Shown here: positions 34,950-42,001 of the stretch, piece by piece | Layout of the letters: each line of letters opens with the position of its first letter | Numbering within the stretch: the first letter of the stretch is position 1 | Assembly: GCA_963721305.1 (NCBI GenBank) | Contig: CAVRIR010000003.1 | Coordinates: 620,001-684,000 of the forward strand | Reading direction: 5' to 3' | Source of the DNA: DATAES01 sp963721305 | GTDB taxonomy: Bacteria > Actinomycetota > Acidimicrobiia > Acidimicrobiales > JACDCH01 | Length of the DNA: 64,000 nt | Made by a program: the position numbers and the translations under genes | Notes under the pieces: model-generated | What the model was told of the DNA's origin: nothing | What the model saw: only the letters and a program-made list of their open reading frames with translations | The model's database searches: none

Positions 34950-35711
34950 ATGAACGCAGACCTCGGCACGCTCACGCTCTTCTTCCCGATGTGGAACGAA
35001 GAGGAGATGATCCTGCGTACGGTCAACGCGGCGAACGAGACCGGAGCGGATCTGGTCGCCTGCGGCGTCATCTCGGACTACGAGGTGCTGATCGTGGACG
35101 ACGCGTCCACGGACGCGACCGGAAAGATCGCGGACGAGCTCGCCGCATGCGACCCGCGAGTCCGTGTGGTCCACCATGCGGTGAACCGAAAGCTCGGCGG
35201 CAGCGTGCGCACGGGCTTGGCGGAAGCGACCTCCGACCTCGTCCTCTACACGGATGCCGACATGCCGTTCGACCTCGCCGACCTCGGCAAGGCGCTGCGA
35301 TTGCTGCGGGTCTACGACGCCGACATCGTCAGCGCTTACCGGTTCGACCGCACGGGCGAGGGAGCCCGCCGAAGCGCGTACTCGCACCTCTACAACCTGC
35401 TCGTGAAGTCGCTGTTCGGGTTGCGGATCCGTGACGTGAATTTCGCGTTCAAGTTGATCCGGCGAGAAGTGCTCGAGAATCTCGATCTCGTGAGCGAAGG
35501 ATCGTTCATCGATGCTGAACTGCTCGCCAAGGCACAACGGCGCGGGTATTACATCATCCAGTTCGGGGTCGACTACTTCCCGCGTGAACGGGGCATGTCG
35601 ACGCTCTCGTCGCCGTCAGTGATCGCGACGATCCTGCGGGAGCTGACGCAGTTGTTGCCGTCCGTGTGGCGGGTGACGCCGTTGCCCGAGCACACGCCTC
35701 GGCACCGGTGA
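34950..35711 (+). CDS. GT2 glycosyltransferase, dolichyl-phosphate-mannose-synthase-like
   Basis: Protein of 253 residues with a GT-A fold. LTLFFPMWNEEEMILRTV, the nucleotide-binding VLIVDDASTDATGKIA, the DxD-like YTDADMPFD, and VSAYRFDRTGEGARRSAYSHLYNLLVKSLFG are characteristic of polyprenyl-phosphate glycosyltransferases. There is no transmembrane tail, as in soluble Dpm1-type enzymes. It probably loads a sugar onto a polyprenyl phosphate for the adjacent GT-C enzyme. Five genes run in one direction here with short gaps. Confidence 0.8.
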   Translation: MNADLGTLTLFFPMWNEEEMILRTVNAANETGADLVACGVISDYEVLIVDDASTDATGKIADELAACDPRVRVVHHAVNRKLGGSVRTGLAEATSDLVLYTDADMPFDLADLGKALRLLRVYDADIVSAYRFDRTGEGARRSAYSHLYNLLVKSLFGLRIRDVNFAFKLIRREVLENLDLVSEGSFIDAELLAKAQRRGYYIIQFGVDYFPRERGMSTLSSPSVIATILRELTQLLPSVWRVTPLPEHTPRHR

Positions 35712-35723
35712 CCTGATGACGCG

Positions 35724-36570
35724 ATGACGCGCCTGCTGATCGTCAATGCCGACGACTTCGGGCTGACTGCAGGTGTGTGCCGTGCCGTCGTGCGCGGGCA
35801 CCGCGAAGGGATCGTGACGTCGACGTCCGCGCTTGGCCGTCGGCCCCGCATTCGCCGCGAACGCGTCGCTGCTCGACGACGTGCCCGAGCTCGGTGTCGG
35901 CGTGCACCTCGCCGCCGTCGGCGAGGATCCGCCGCTGTCGACCTCCGCCGAGGTCCCGACGCTCGTCGACCGCGACGGTCGATTCCCGCTCTCCTGGAAA
36001 CGGTTCCTTCCACGTGCGTTCGCCGGTCGCGTGGACGTCGGCGAGCTCGAACGCGAGCTGAACGCGCAGCTCGACGTCGTGAGCGATGCGCTACCAGGGC
36101 GGACGATCACCCACCTCGACACGCATCAGCACCTCCATCTGTGGCCGCCGTTCGGGGCGCTCGTCGTGAAGCTCGCGCAGCAACGCGACATCCCCGCAGT
36201 ACGGGTGACGCGCTCGGCGGTGCGACGGGGCCGATCCGTCGTACTGAACCGGTTGGCCAGGCGGTTCGAGCTCGTGGCCTCGAGCGCGGGGTTGCGCAGC
36301 ACCGACGACTTCGCCGGGTTCGACGAGGGCGGCACGTTCGCGACCGACGCACTCGTCCGGACGATCGATCGGCTCGGCGCGGGTGCCGCCCGCACCATCG
36401 AGATCGGCATCCATCCGGGTGAGCACGGTGACCCCGACCTGGCTCGATACGAATGGGGTTACCGGTGGGGCGACGAGCTGGACGCGCTGGTGTCGCAGAC
36501 CGTTCGCGACGCGGTCGATCGCAACGGATTCACGCTCGGCTCGTACGCCGCCCTCGGAGCGCCGTCGTGA
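35724..36570 (+). CDS. ChbG/HpnK (YdjC)-family deacetylase, one frameshift
   Basis: Sugar deacetylase family protein of about 281 residues. The N-terminal MTRLLIVNADDFGLTAGVCR contains the metal-binding DD. After a +1 shift near 35833 the frame continues AVGPAFAANASLLDDVPELGVGVHLAAVGE (with metal His), then THLDTHQHLHLWPPF (second metal-site His residues) and IEIGIHPGEHGD. It would remove acetyl groups from N-acetyl sugars or lipid-linked sugars. The stop overlaps the methyltransferase start (GTGA). As in putA, the shift falls in otherwise conserved sequence. Confidence 0.8.
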
Positions 36571-37253
36571 CGGAACGGGCGGTCGAGCTGTTCGCGGGCG
36601 CGCCCCGGGCGACGCGCCTGCACACCCGCTTGCGCTGGTGGTGGTGCCCGTTTCCGGTGATCGCCGGCGCGGTGCCCGAAACCGGCGACGTGCTCGAAGT
36701 CGGCTGCGGTCACGGTCTGCTGTCGCTGTACCTCGGACTCGAGTCGCCCCGACGGCGCGTCGTGGGCACCGACATCGACAGCGCCAAGATTGCCGAAGCC
36801 AAGGAGGCCGCCGGCCGGTTGCGGCCCGGCGAGGCGACGGTGTCGTTCGAAGCGGTCGATCCCGGTTACGCGCCGGACGGTCGATGGGGCGCGATCGTGC
36901 TCGCGGACGTCCTGTACCTGCTGTCCGAGGAGGACCAGCGTGCGCTTCTGGTCGCGTGCGCGCGGGCCGTCCGGCCCGGAGGTGTGGTGGTCGTGAAGGA
37001 GATGGCGCTCACACCGCGGTGGAAGTTCGAGTGGAACAAGGCGCAGGAGATGTTGGCGACGAAGGTGTTCCGCGTCACCGACTCAGTCGGGACGGGGTTG
37101 ACGTTCGTGAATCCGGAGCGGATGTCCGGCTGGCTCGATGCCGAAGGACTCGACACGACGCACCACCCGATCGACCGCGGGTACCCGTGGCCGCATCATC
37201 TGATCGTCGCGACCGCATCGACGAACGCGTCGATCTCCGAGTCCTCGATGTAG
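36567..37253 (+). CDS. Class I SAM-dependent methyltransferase
   Basis: Protein of 228 residues. Motif I is VLEVGCGHGLLSLYLG, the acidic motif II VVGTDIDSAKIAEA, and post-motifs WGAIVLADVLYLLSEEDQRALLVACARAVRPGGVVVVKEM. GTG at 36567 overlaps the deacetylase stop. The N-terminus is rich in Arg/Trp (RLHTRLRWWWCPFP), which may bind membrane. It is the last gene of the glycosylation run, perhaps methylating a sugar or lipid. Its 3' end overlaps the convergent aminotransferase gene by about 58 bp. Confidence 0.75.
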   Translation: MTERAVELFAGAPRATRLHTRLRWWWCPFPVIAGAVPETGDVLEVGCGHGLLSLYLGLESPRRRVVGTDIDSAKIAEAKEAAGRLRPGEATVSFEAVDPGYAPDGRWGAIVLADVLYLLSEEDQRALLVACARAVRPGGVVVVKEMALTPRWKFEWNKAQEMLATKVFRVTDSVGTGLTFVNPERMSGWLDAEGLDTTHHPIDRGYPWPHHLIVATASTNASISESSM

Positions 37254-38338
37254 CCGTGTGGCGAGACCCGGATGCCGCCGCCGCGCGCGGCGCACACGAA
37301 TCCCTGCCCTTCGAGCGACGCCGCGACGGTCGCCGAGTCAGCGTTGTCGAGCACGAACGTCACCAGACCTGACCGCGCGCCTCGCGATCGGTCGCTCAAG
37401 ATGCGGACGTAATCGACGTGCGTCAGGTTCTCGACCAACCGCTCGCACAGGCCATCGACGTACGACCACACGCGGTCGATGCCCGCGTCGAGCAGCAAGG
37501 CCATGGATGCACCAAGCGCGAGGATGCCCGCCTCGTTTGGTGATCCGCCTTCGAACCGGCGCGCCGAGTCGTCCCAGACGAGCTCGCGCCGGTCCCAGTC
37601 ACCCCGATGTGCGACCGATGCCCATCCCGGCTCGAGCGGTCGGAGCCGATCGCGCACGCTGGGGGCGACGTAGAAGACGCCCACGCCGCGCGGCGCGCAC
37701 AACCACTTGTGCGGCCCCGCGGTGGCGAAGTCCACGTCCCACTTGTCGAGCTCACAGGGGATGACGCCGAGGCCTTGCATCAGGTCGACGCACAGCAGCG
37801 AGCCGGCGTCGTGGCACAGCTTCGAAAGGGCTTCGAGATCCACCCTCCAACCACGACCGAAGTTGACCCAGCTGGTGGCGACGAGCTTCGGCGGTGGACC
37901 GTCGTCGATGACCGCGGCGAACGCTTCCGGCGGAAGCGTCCACCCGTCGCCGGCAGGCGCCACGAAGTCGACCCGCACGCCCGCGTCGCGCAGGGCCAGC
38001 CACGGGAGCACGGTCGACGGGAACTCGAGGTCGGGAACGACGATTCGATCGCCCGGCTGCCATTGCAAGCCGGAACACACGAAGCCGAGGCCTTCGGTCG
38101 TGTTCTTGACGAACGCGACGTCGGCCGCGTCGACGCCGAGCATCGATGCGGCATCGGCACGTGTGCGCGCCATGCCGGTCTCGATCTCGTCGTAGTCGGT
38201 GCGGCCGTGCTGTTCGTAATGATCCGCCCACCAACGCATCGCGTCCGCCGCGGCGCGTGTGATCGGTGCGATGCCCGCGTGATCGAGATAGCAGTGGTGA
38301 TCGACCACCGGGAACTGGTCGCGGGGGAGCGCGGTCAT
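37196..38338 (-). CDS. Class V aminotransferase / cysteine-desulfurase-like PLP enzyme
   Basis: Fold-type I PLP enzyme of 380 residues. The N-terminal YLDHAGIAPITRAAADAM, VAFVKNTTEGLGFV, the PLP-Asp strand LLCVDLMQGLGVI, and the Schiff-base Lys in FATAGPHKWLCAPRGVG follow the family order; the late ARGGGIRVSPHGYI binds substrate carboxylate. It may be a desulfurase, a kynureninase-type enzyme or an isopenicillin-N-epimerase-like protein; the substrate cannot be decided. The Lrp-type regulator gene lies just upstream, 7 bp away on the same strand, so the two may be co-transcribed. Confidence 0.8.
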   Translation of the reverse strand: MTALPRDQFPVVDHHCYLDHAGIAPITRAAADAMRWWADHYEQHGRTDYDEIETGMARTRADAASMLGVDAADVAFVKNTTEGLGFVCSGLQWQPGDRIVVPDLEFPSTVLPWLALRDAGVRVDFVAPAGDGWTLPPEAFAAVIDDGPPPKLVATSWVNFGRGWRVDLEALSKLCHDAGSLLCVDLMQGLGVIPCELDKWDVDFATAGPHKWLCAPRGVGVFYVAPSVRDRLRPLEPGWASVAHRGDWDRRELVWDDSARRFEGGSPNEAGILALGASMALLLDAGIDRVWSYVDGLCERLVENLTHVDYVRILSDRSRGARSGLVTFVLDNADSATVAASLEGQGFVCAARGGGIRVSPHGYIEDSEIDAFVDAVATIR

Positions 38339-38345
38339 CGACGGA

Positions 38346-38837
38346 TCACGAACGCGCCGTGCTCTCGGTCGTGACCTGCGCGACGAGCTGGAGCACGCGG
38401 TGCCCGAGCTGCTCGGTGAGCGCGATCTGGGTCATGGTCCGCATGATGCCGCTGACCCCGAGGATGCCGTTGATGACTTCTTGCAGGTGCTCGTTCGTAC
38501 GTGCGACCACCCGACAGTGGAGATCGCCCTGGCCTGTCGTGGCGTGCACCTCGAGCACCTCGGGGATCCCAGAGAGATGCGACGTGACGTCGACCAACCG
38601 GCCTTGCGCGATCTCCAACGTGACGAAGGCGAGGACGTTGTAGCCGAGCGCGCGGAGGTCGAGATCGGGTCCGAAGCCGGTGATGATGCCCCGTGATCGG
38701 AGCTTGTCGAGCCGCGCCTGTGCCGTGCCACGGGCGACGCGGAGCCGGCGAGCGAGCTCCATGACCCCGGCCCTCGGGGACTCGGCGATGGCGAGGATGA
38801 GTTGGGCGTCGAGGGCGTCGATACCGGTGGGCAGCAT
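38346..38837 (-). CDS. Lrp/AsnC-family transcriptional regulator
   Basis: Protein of 163 residues with the start at MLPTGIDALDAQLILAIAE (38837). Helix-turn-helix residues are in AGVMELARRLRVARGTAQARLDKLRSRGIITGFG; the RAM ligand domain begins at LGYNVLAFVTLEI and has GIPEVLEVHATTGQGDLHCRVVA. Lrp proteins sense amino or aromatic acids. It is divergent from 4-hydroxyphenylpyruvate dioxygenase with a perfect inverted repeat in between, so it most likely senses a tyrosine-related metabolite and controls hppD. It may also control the class V aminotransferase that follows. Confidence 0.85.
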   Translation of the reverse strand: MLPTGIDALDAQLILAIAESPRAGVMELARRLRVARGTAQARLDKLRSRGIITGFGPDLDLRALGYNVLAFVTLEIAQGRLVDVTSHLSGIPEVLEVHATTGQGDLHCRVVARTNEHLQEVINGILGVSGIMRTMTQIALTEQLGHRVLQLVAQVTTESTARS

Positions 38838-38868
38838 GGGCAGAGCGTAGGTCTGCACTGCGCCGGAA

Positions 38869-38887
38869 ACTGTGCAGTCTGCACAGT
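38869..38887. promoter_or_regulatory. Perfect inverted repeat, probable Lrp operator
   Basis: ACTGTGCA-GTC-TGCACAGT: 8-bp perfect arms around 3 bp in the 128-bp gap between the divergent Lrp gene and hppD. A further half-like TCTGCACTG lies at 38852-38860. The symmetry suits a dimeric HTH regulator. Confidence 0.65.
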
Positions 38888-38965
38888 CTCTCATCCAACT
38901 GTTGACCGATCCGTGTTCGGCTCGTTGACTCGAAGGAGCAGTTCGCGAACCTAGGGGGCGTCCGT

Positions 38966-40084
38966 ATGTCGATGACGGAGACCAAGGCGCCACCGATGCT
39001 CGGTGGCATCGACCATCTCGAGTGGTGGGTCGGCAACGCCCGGGCGTTCGCCGGATTCCTGTGCTCTGCGTTCGGGTTCACGCCGATGGCCCACGCCGGC
39101 CCCGAGACCGGCCGCCGCGATCGTGTGTCGTATCTCTTGCAGCAGGGCGACGTCCGCTTCCTCGTGACCGGCGGTCTCGGCCCCGACGACATCGTCACCG
39201 ACCACGTCCGTCGGCACGGCGACGGCATCCGAGACATCGCGTTCGTGGTGCCCGACGTCGACGGCGCGTACGACGCCGCCTTGGCGCGCGGCGCCACCGC
39301 CTTCCGTCCGCCCGCCGACGACGTCGACGCCGCCGGCAACGGCACGATCCGACACGCCGCGATCGCGACGTACGGCGAGACGGTGCACACCTTCCTCGAC
39401 CGCTCCCGCTACGACGGACCGTTCGCGCCGGCGTACGAGCCGTCGCCCTTACGCGCGCCGATCGGTCCGCGCGCCGGCATCGAGCGCATCGACCACGTCG
39501 TCGCGAACGTGGAAGAGGGCGCCCTGCAACATTGGGTCGGCTACTACGAGGACGTGCTCGGGTTCGACAGACTCGTGCACTTCTCGGACGACGACATCTC
39601 GACCGAGTACTCGGCGCTCATGTCGACCGTCGTGTGGAACCACGACAAGATCGTCCTGCCGATCAACGAGCCCGCCGAGGGCCGCAAGAAGAGCCAGATC
39701 GAGGAGTACCTGGACTACTACGGCTCGCCTGGCGTGCAACACATCGCGCTGCACACGCGCGACATCATCTCGAGTGTCCACGCGCTGCGCGATCGCGGTG
39801 TGCGGTTCCTCGATGTGCCGGCCAGCTACTACGCCGAAGCGCGCGAACGGGTCGGGGAGGTCGGCGCAACGCTGCCATGGGAGCGACTGGCCGAGCTCGG
39901 CATCCTGATCGACCGCGATCCCGATGGCTACCTGTTGCAGATCTTCACGGAGTGCGTCACCGACCGCCCGACCGTGTTCTTCGAGATCATCCAACGGGAG
40001 GGCGCCAAGGGGTTCGGCGAGGGCAACTTCAAGGCCCTCTTCGAGGCCATCGAGCGCGAACAGGAACGCCGCGGCAACCTGTAG
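38966..40084 (+). CDS. hppD: 4-hydroxyphenylpyruvate dioxygenase
   Basis: Non-haem Fe(II) dioxygenase of 372 residues that turns 4-hydroxyphenylpyruvate into homogentisate in tyrosine breakdown. Iron ligands are His177 in ERIDHVV, His259 in GVQHIAL and Glu340 in FFEIIQR. The C-terminal QREGAKGFGEGNFKALFEAIEREQ helix closes the active site, and the two VOC-type halves are intact. AGGGGGCG precedes the ATG. It is divergent from the Lrp regulator. No homogentisate dioxygenase is in this window. Confidence 0.93.
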   Translation: MSMTETKAPPMLGGIDHLEWWVGNARAFAGFLCSAFGFTPMAHAGPETGRRDRVSYLLQQGDVRFLVTGGLGPDDIVTDHVRRHGDGIRDIAFVVPDVDGAYDAALARGATAFRPPADDVDAAGNGTIRHAAIATYGETVHTFLDRSRYDGPFAPAYEPSPLRAPIGPRAGIERIDHVVANVEEGALQHWVGYYEDVLGFDRLVHFSDDDISTEYSALMSTVVWNHDKIVLPINEPAEGRKKSQIEEYLDYYGSPGVQHIALHTRDIISSVHALRDRGVRFLDVPASYYAEARERVGEVGATLPWERLAELGILIDRDPDGYLLQIFTECVTDRPTVFFEIIQREGAKGFGEGNFKALFEAIEREQERRGNL

Positions 40085-40107
40085 GGCTAACCTGAGCCGC
40101 CCACCCG

Positions 40108-40181
40108 GGGCGATTAGCTCAGTTGGCTAGAGCACCTGCATGACGCGCAGGGGGTCGGGGGTTCGAATCCCTCATCGCCCA
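40108..40181 (+). tRNA. tRNA-Val (GAC)
   Basis: The 74-nt cloverleaf starts GGGCGAT, has a D arm AGCTCAGTTGGCTAGAGC, an anticodon stem CCTGC/GCAGG with loop ATGACGC (anticodon GAC, Val), a T arm with GGTTCGAATCC and a 3' acceptor strand ATCGCCC plus discriminator A. CCA is not encoded. It lies 24 bp downstream of hppD. An IS481-type element begins three bases after its 3' end. Confidence 0.92.
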
Positions 40182-40183
40182 CG
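40170..40183. repeat. 14-bp direct repeat, left copy (tRNA-Val 3' end)
   Basis: CCTCATCGCCCACG, overlapping the tRNA-Val 3' end, is repeated exactly at 41509-41522 on the far side of the IS481-type element. Confidence 0.8.
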
Positions 40184-40184
40184 C

Positions 40185-41507
40185 GTGTGATGTCGCGAGA
40201 CATCGGAAACACCTTGAACCCTTATCTCGGTGGCTGGCGGGGTTTGGGTCCTGGTGGCCGTCCGAGGGGTTGGTAGTTCTTGGCGGGGTCGATGGTGAGT
40301 TTGCGGATGAGCTCGCCGGTGGTGGCGTGGGCGACGCGGACGTCGAGGTTGTGGACGAGAACGATCACGCGGGTGCCGCGGTGTTCGGCGCCGAGGCCGA
40401 TGTGGTGGAGGCGCCCGTTGACGCGCAGAGTGATCTTTGCGCTGTGGTCGACGGTGTCGTGGCGGACGCGGTCGTGGCTGTCGTCGCGGTCGCCTGGGGA
40501 TGCTTTGGGTCGCCGGTGGTAGGCGTCGGCTGGTGTGCATCGCTGCGGTAGGGATCGGTGCGGTCGTTGGTGGTTGTAGTGCTCGGCGAACGCGTCGAGC
40601 AGTGCTTGTAGCTCGGCGATGGTCACGGGCTGGTCGGGTTGCGCGTCGAGCCATCGCTTGAGGGTCTGGTGGAAGCGTTCGACTTTCCCGCAGGTTGTCG
40701 GATGGTTGGGCCGGGAGTTCTTCTGCGTGATGCGGAGGCGGCGAAGCTCGGCCTCGAAGCCGTTGCGGCCGCCTTTGCCACCGGCGAAGCGGGTGGTGAA
40801 CACCATGCCGTTGTCGGTCAGCGTCGACGCGGGCACGCCGTGGTGGGCGATAGCGGCGCGGAACTCGTTGAGCACGATCGGTCCGGTGACGCGGTGGTGC
40901 GCGGTGAGGCGCAGGGCGTAGCGGGCGTGATCGTCGAGCCAGCACAGGACCTCGACGTCGACGCCGCCAGCGAGGCGGTAGTGGGTGAAGTCGGCCTGCC
41001 AAGTCTCGTTGGGCTGCTCGGCTTGGAAGCGCACATAGCTCGAGCGCGGACGCTTGTGCGGCTGGGGGGTGACGAGTCCCGCACGGTGCAGATAGCGCCC
41101 GATCGTGGCGGCCGACAGCGACACGCCATGGTGGTGCGCGAGATGCCAGCGGATCGTCTCCGCTCCGGCGTCGTCGCCGGCTTCGACGAGCCGACGCCGC
41201 AGCTCGACGATCACAGCGACAACATCGAGCGGCGTCGCCCTCGGCGAGTTGTTCGCCCGCCGTGACTTCGGCTCGAACGCGGCGTCGCCTTCGTCGCGGT
41301 AGCGGGCCACCAGCCGCGACACCCAGCCCGGCGACACGCCATAGTCACGACCGACCTCCCGAACCCCACGGCCCTCGAGGACCACTGCAGTGATGACAAG
41401 CCGGGCACGTGACATGCCCGAGCGTCAAGACCTGCATCGCCGCCACGGTGGACCTCAGGTGTTTCCCATGACGCGCGACAGGTGTTTCCTATGTCCTGAC
41501 ATCACAC
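40185..41507 (-). mobile_element. IS481-type insertion sequence, about 1.32 kb
   Basis: The outer 10 bp of the two ends (GTGTGATGTC at 40185-40194 and its complement at 41498-41507) are identical inverted repeats, followed by a less exact stretch (GAGACATCGGAAACACC against AGGACATAGGAAACACC). Between them is one intact DDE transposase gene. The left end also folds on itself (GATGTC-GCGA-GACATC). A 14-bp direct repeat brackets the element with one base between element and repeat on each side. It looks complete and possibly active. Confidence 0.8.
40222..41415 (-). CDS. IS481-family DDE transposase
   Basis: Transposase of 397 residues. N-terminal HTH (VITAVVLEGRGVREVGRDYGVSPGWVSRLVARYR); the catalytic triad is D142 (WQADFTHY), D201 (LTDNGMVF) and E246 (CGKVERFHQ). 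AEHYNHQRPHRSLPQ closes the core. The C-terminal region to PKPRQPPR is Arg/His/Pro-rich and may contact DNA. No frameshift is present. It fills nearly the whole element, starting 92 bp from the right end. Confidence 0.92.
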   Translation of the reverse strand: MSRARLVITAVVLEGRGVREVGRDYGVSPGWVSRLVARYRDEGDAAFEPKSRRANNSPRATPLDVVAVIVELRRRLVEAGDDAGAETIRWHLAHHHGVSLSAATIGRYLHRAGLVTPQPHKRPRSSYVRFQAEQPNETWQADFTHYRLAGGVDVEVLCWLDDHARYALRLTAHHRVTGPIVLNEFRAAIAHHGVPASTLTDNGMVFTTRFAGGKGGRNGFEAELRRLRITQKNSRPNHPTTCGKVERFHQTLKRWLDAQPDQPVTIAELQALLDAFAEHYNHQRPHRSLPQRCTPADAYHRRPKASPGDRDDSHDRVRHDTVDHSAKITLRVNGRLHHIGLGAEHRGTRVIVLVHNLDVRVAHATTGELIRKLTIDPAKNYQPLGRPPGPKPRQPPR

Positions 41508-41508
41508 A

Positions 41509-41522
41509 CCTCATCGCCCACG
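41509..41522. repeat. 14-bp direct repeat, right copy
   Basis: Exact copy of the tRNA-Val 3' end sequence CCTCATCGCCCACG immediately outside the right end of the IS481-type element. It could be a target-site duplication or an old attachment half-site. Confidence 0.8.
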
Positions 41523-42001
41523 GCCCGTTGTCAGAGTTACAACGTTTGCCCTGGTCAGAGGCCATTTCGTCGTGTCCGGTCGCTCGGACCAATGTTCGTC
41601 GCGTCTTTCAAACCCCGGTGATCCGGCGCACGTTCAGTCGAGACCCAGCCGTCCGATCGGCAGCGGTATGTCGGTGGGACACGGCAGCAGCATTGACGCG
41701 CTTCGCGTCGTGCCGGACCCGCCCCAGCCGCCTAGATCGCTGGCTGTGTGCGGCTCAGCATCCGCGACCAACGTCGCCGCGAAAATCGCCGAGCACCGCT
41801 CCACCGAGCGTCGTGGTTCAGTCAGTCAGTTGGTCGACGCGACGGAGACGCAGTCCGCTGTCGCGGATGGCTCGACTCTTCGTGACGGCAGCGACTGAAC
41901 CGGCGGCGCGTCGCCGACGTTGACCACGTCGGGCTCGGCTCCGTGTGGTTGCGCCGGGTTGGCGGTCGTCGGCCGGATTCGCCCGAGTTCGGAGAGCACG
42001 T
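41523..42001. other. No supported gene
   Basis: About 480 bp between the insertion and the propeller gene. The short frames have Arg/Ser-rich GC-shadow composition. No tRNA, repeat or promoter was seen. Confidence 0.4.

Noticed and set aside
41523..42001. Possible short genes between IS481 and the propeller
   Set aside because: Frames lack ribosome sites and protein-like composition.
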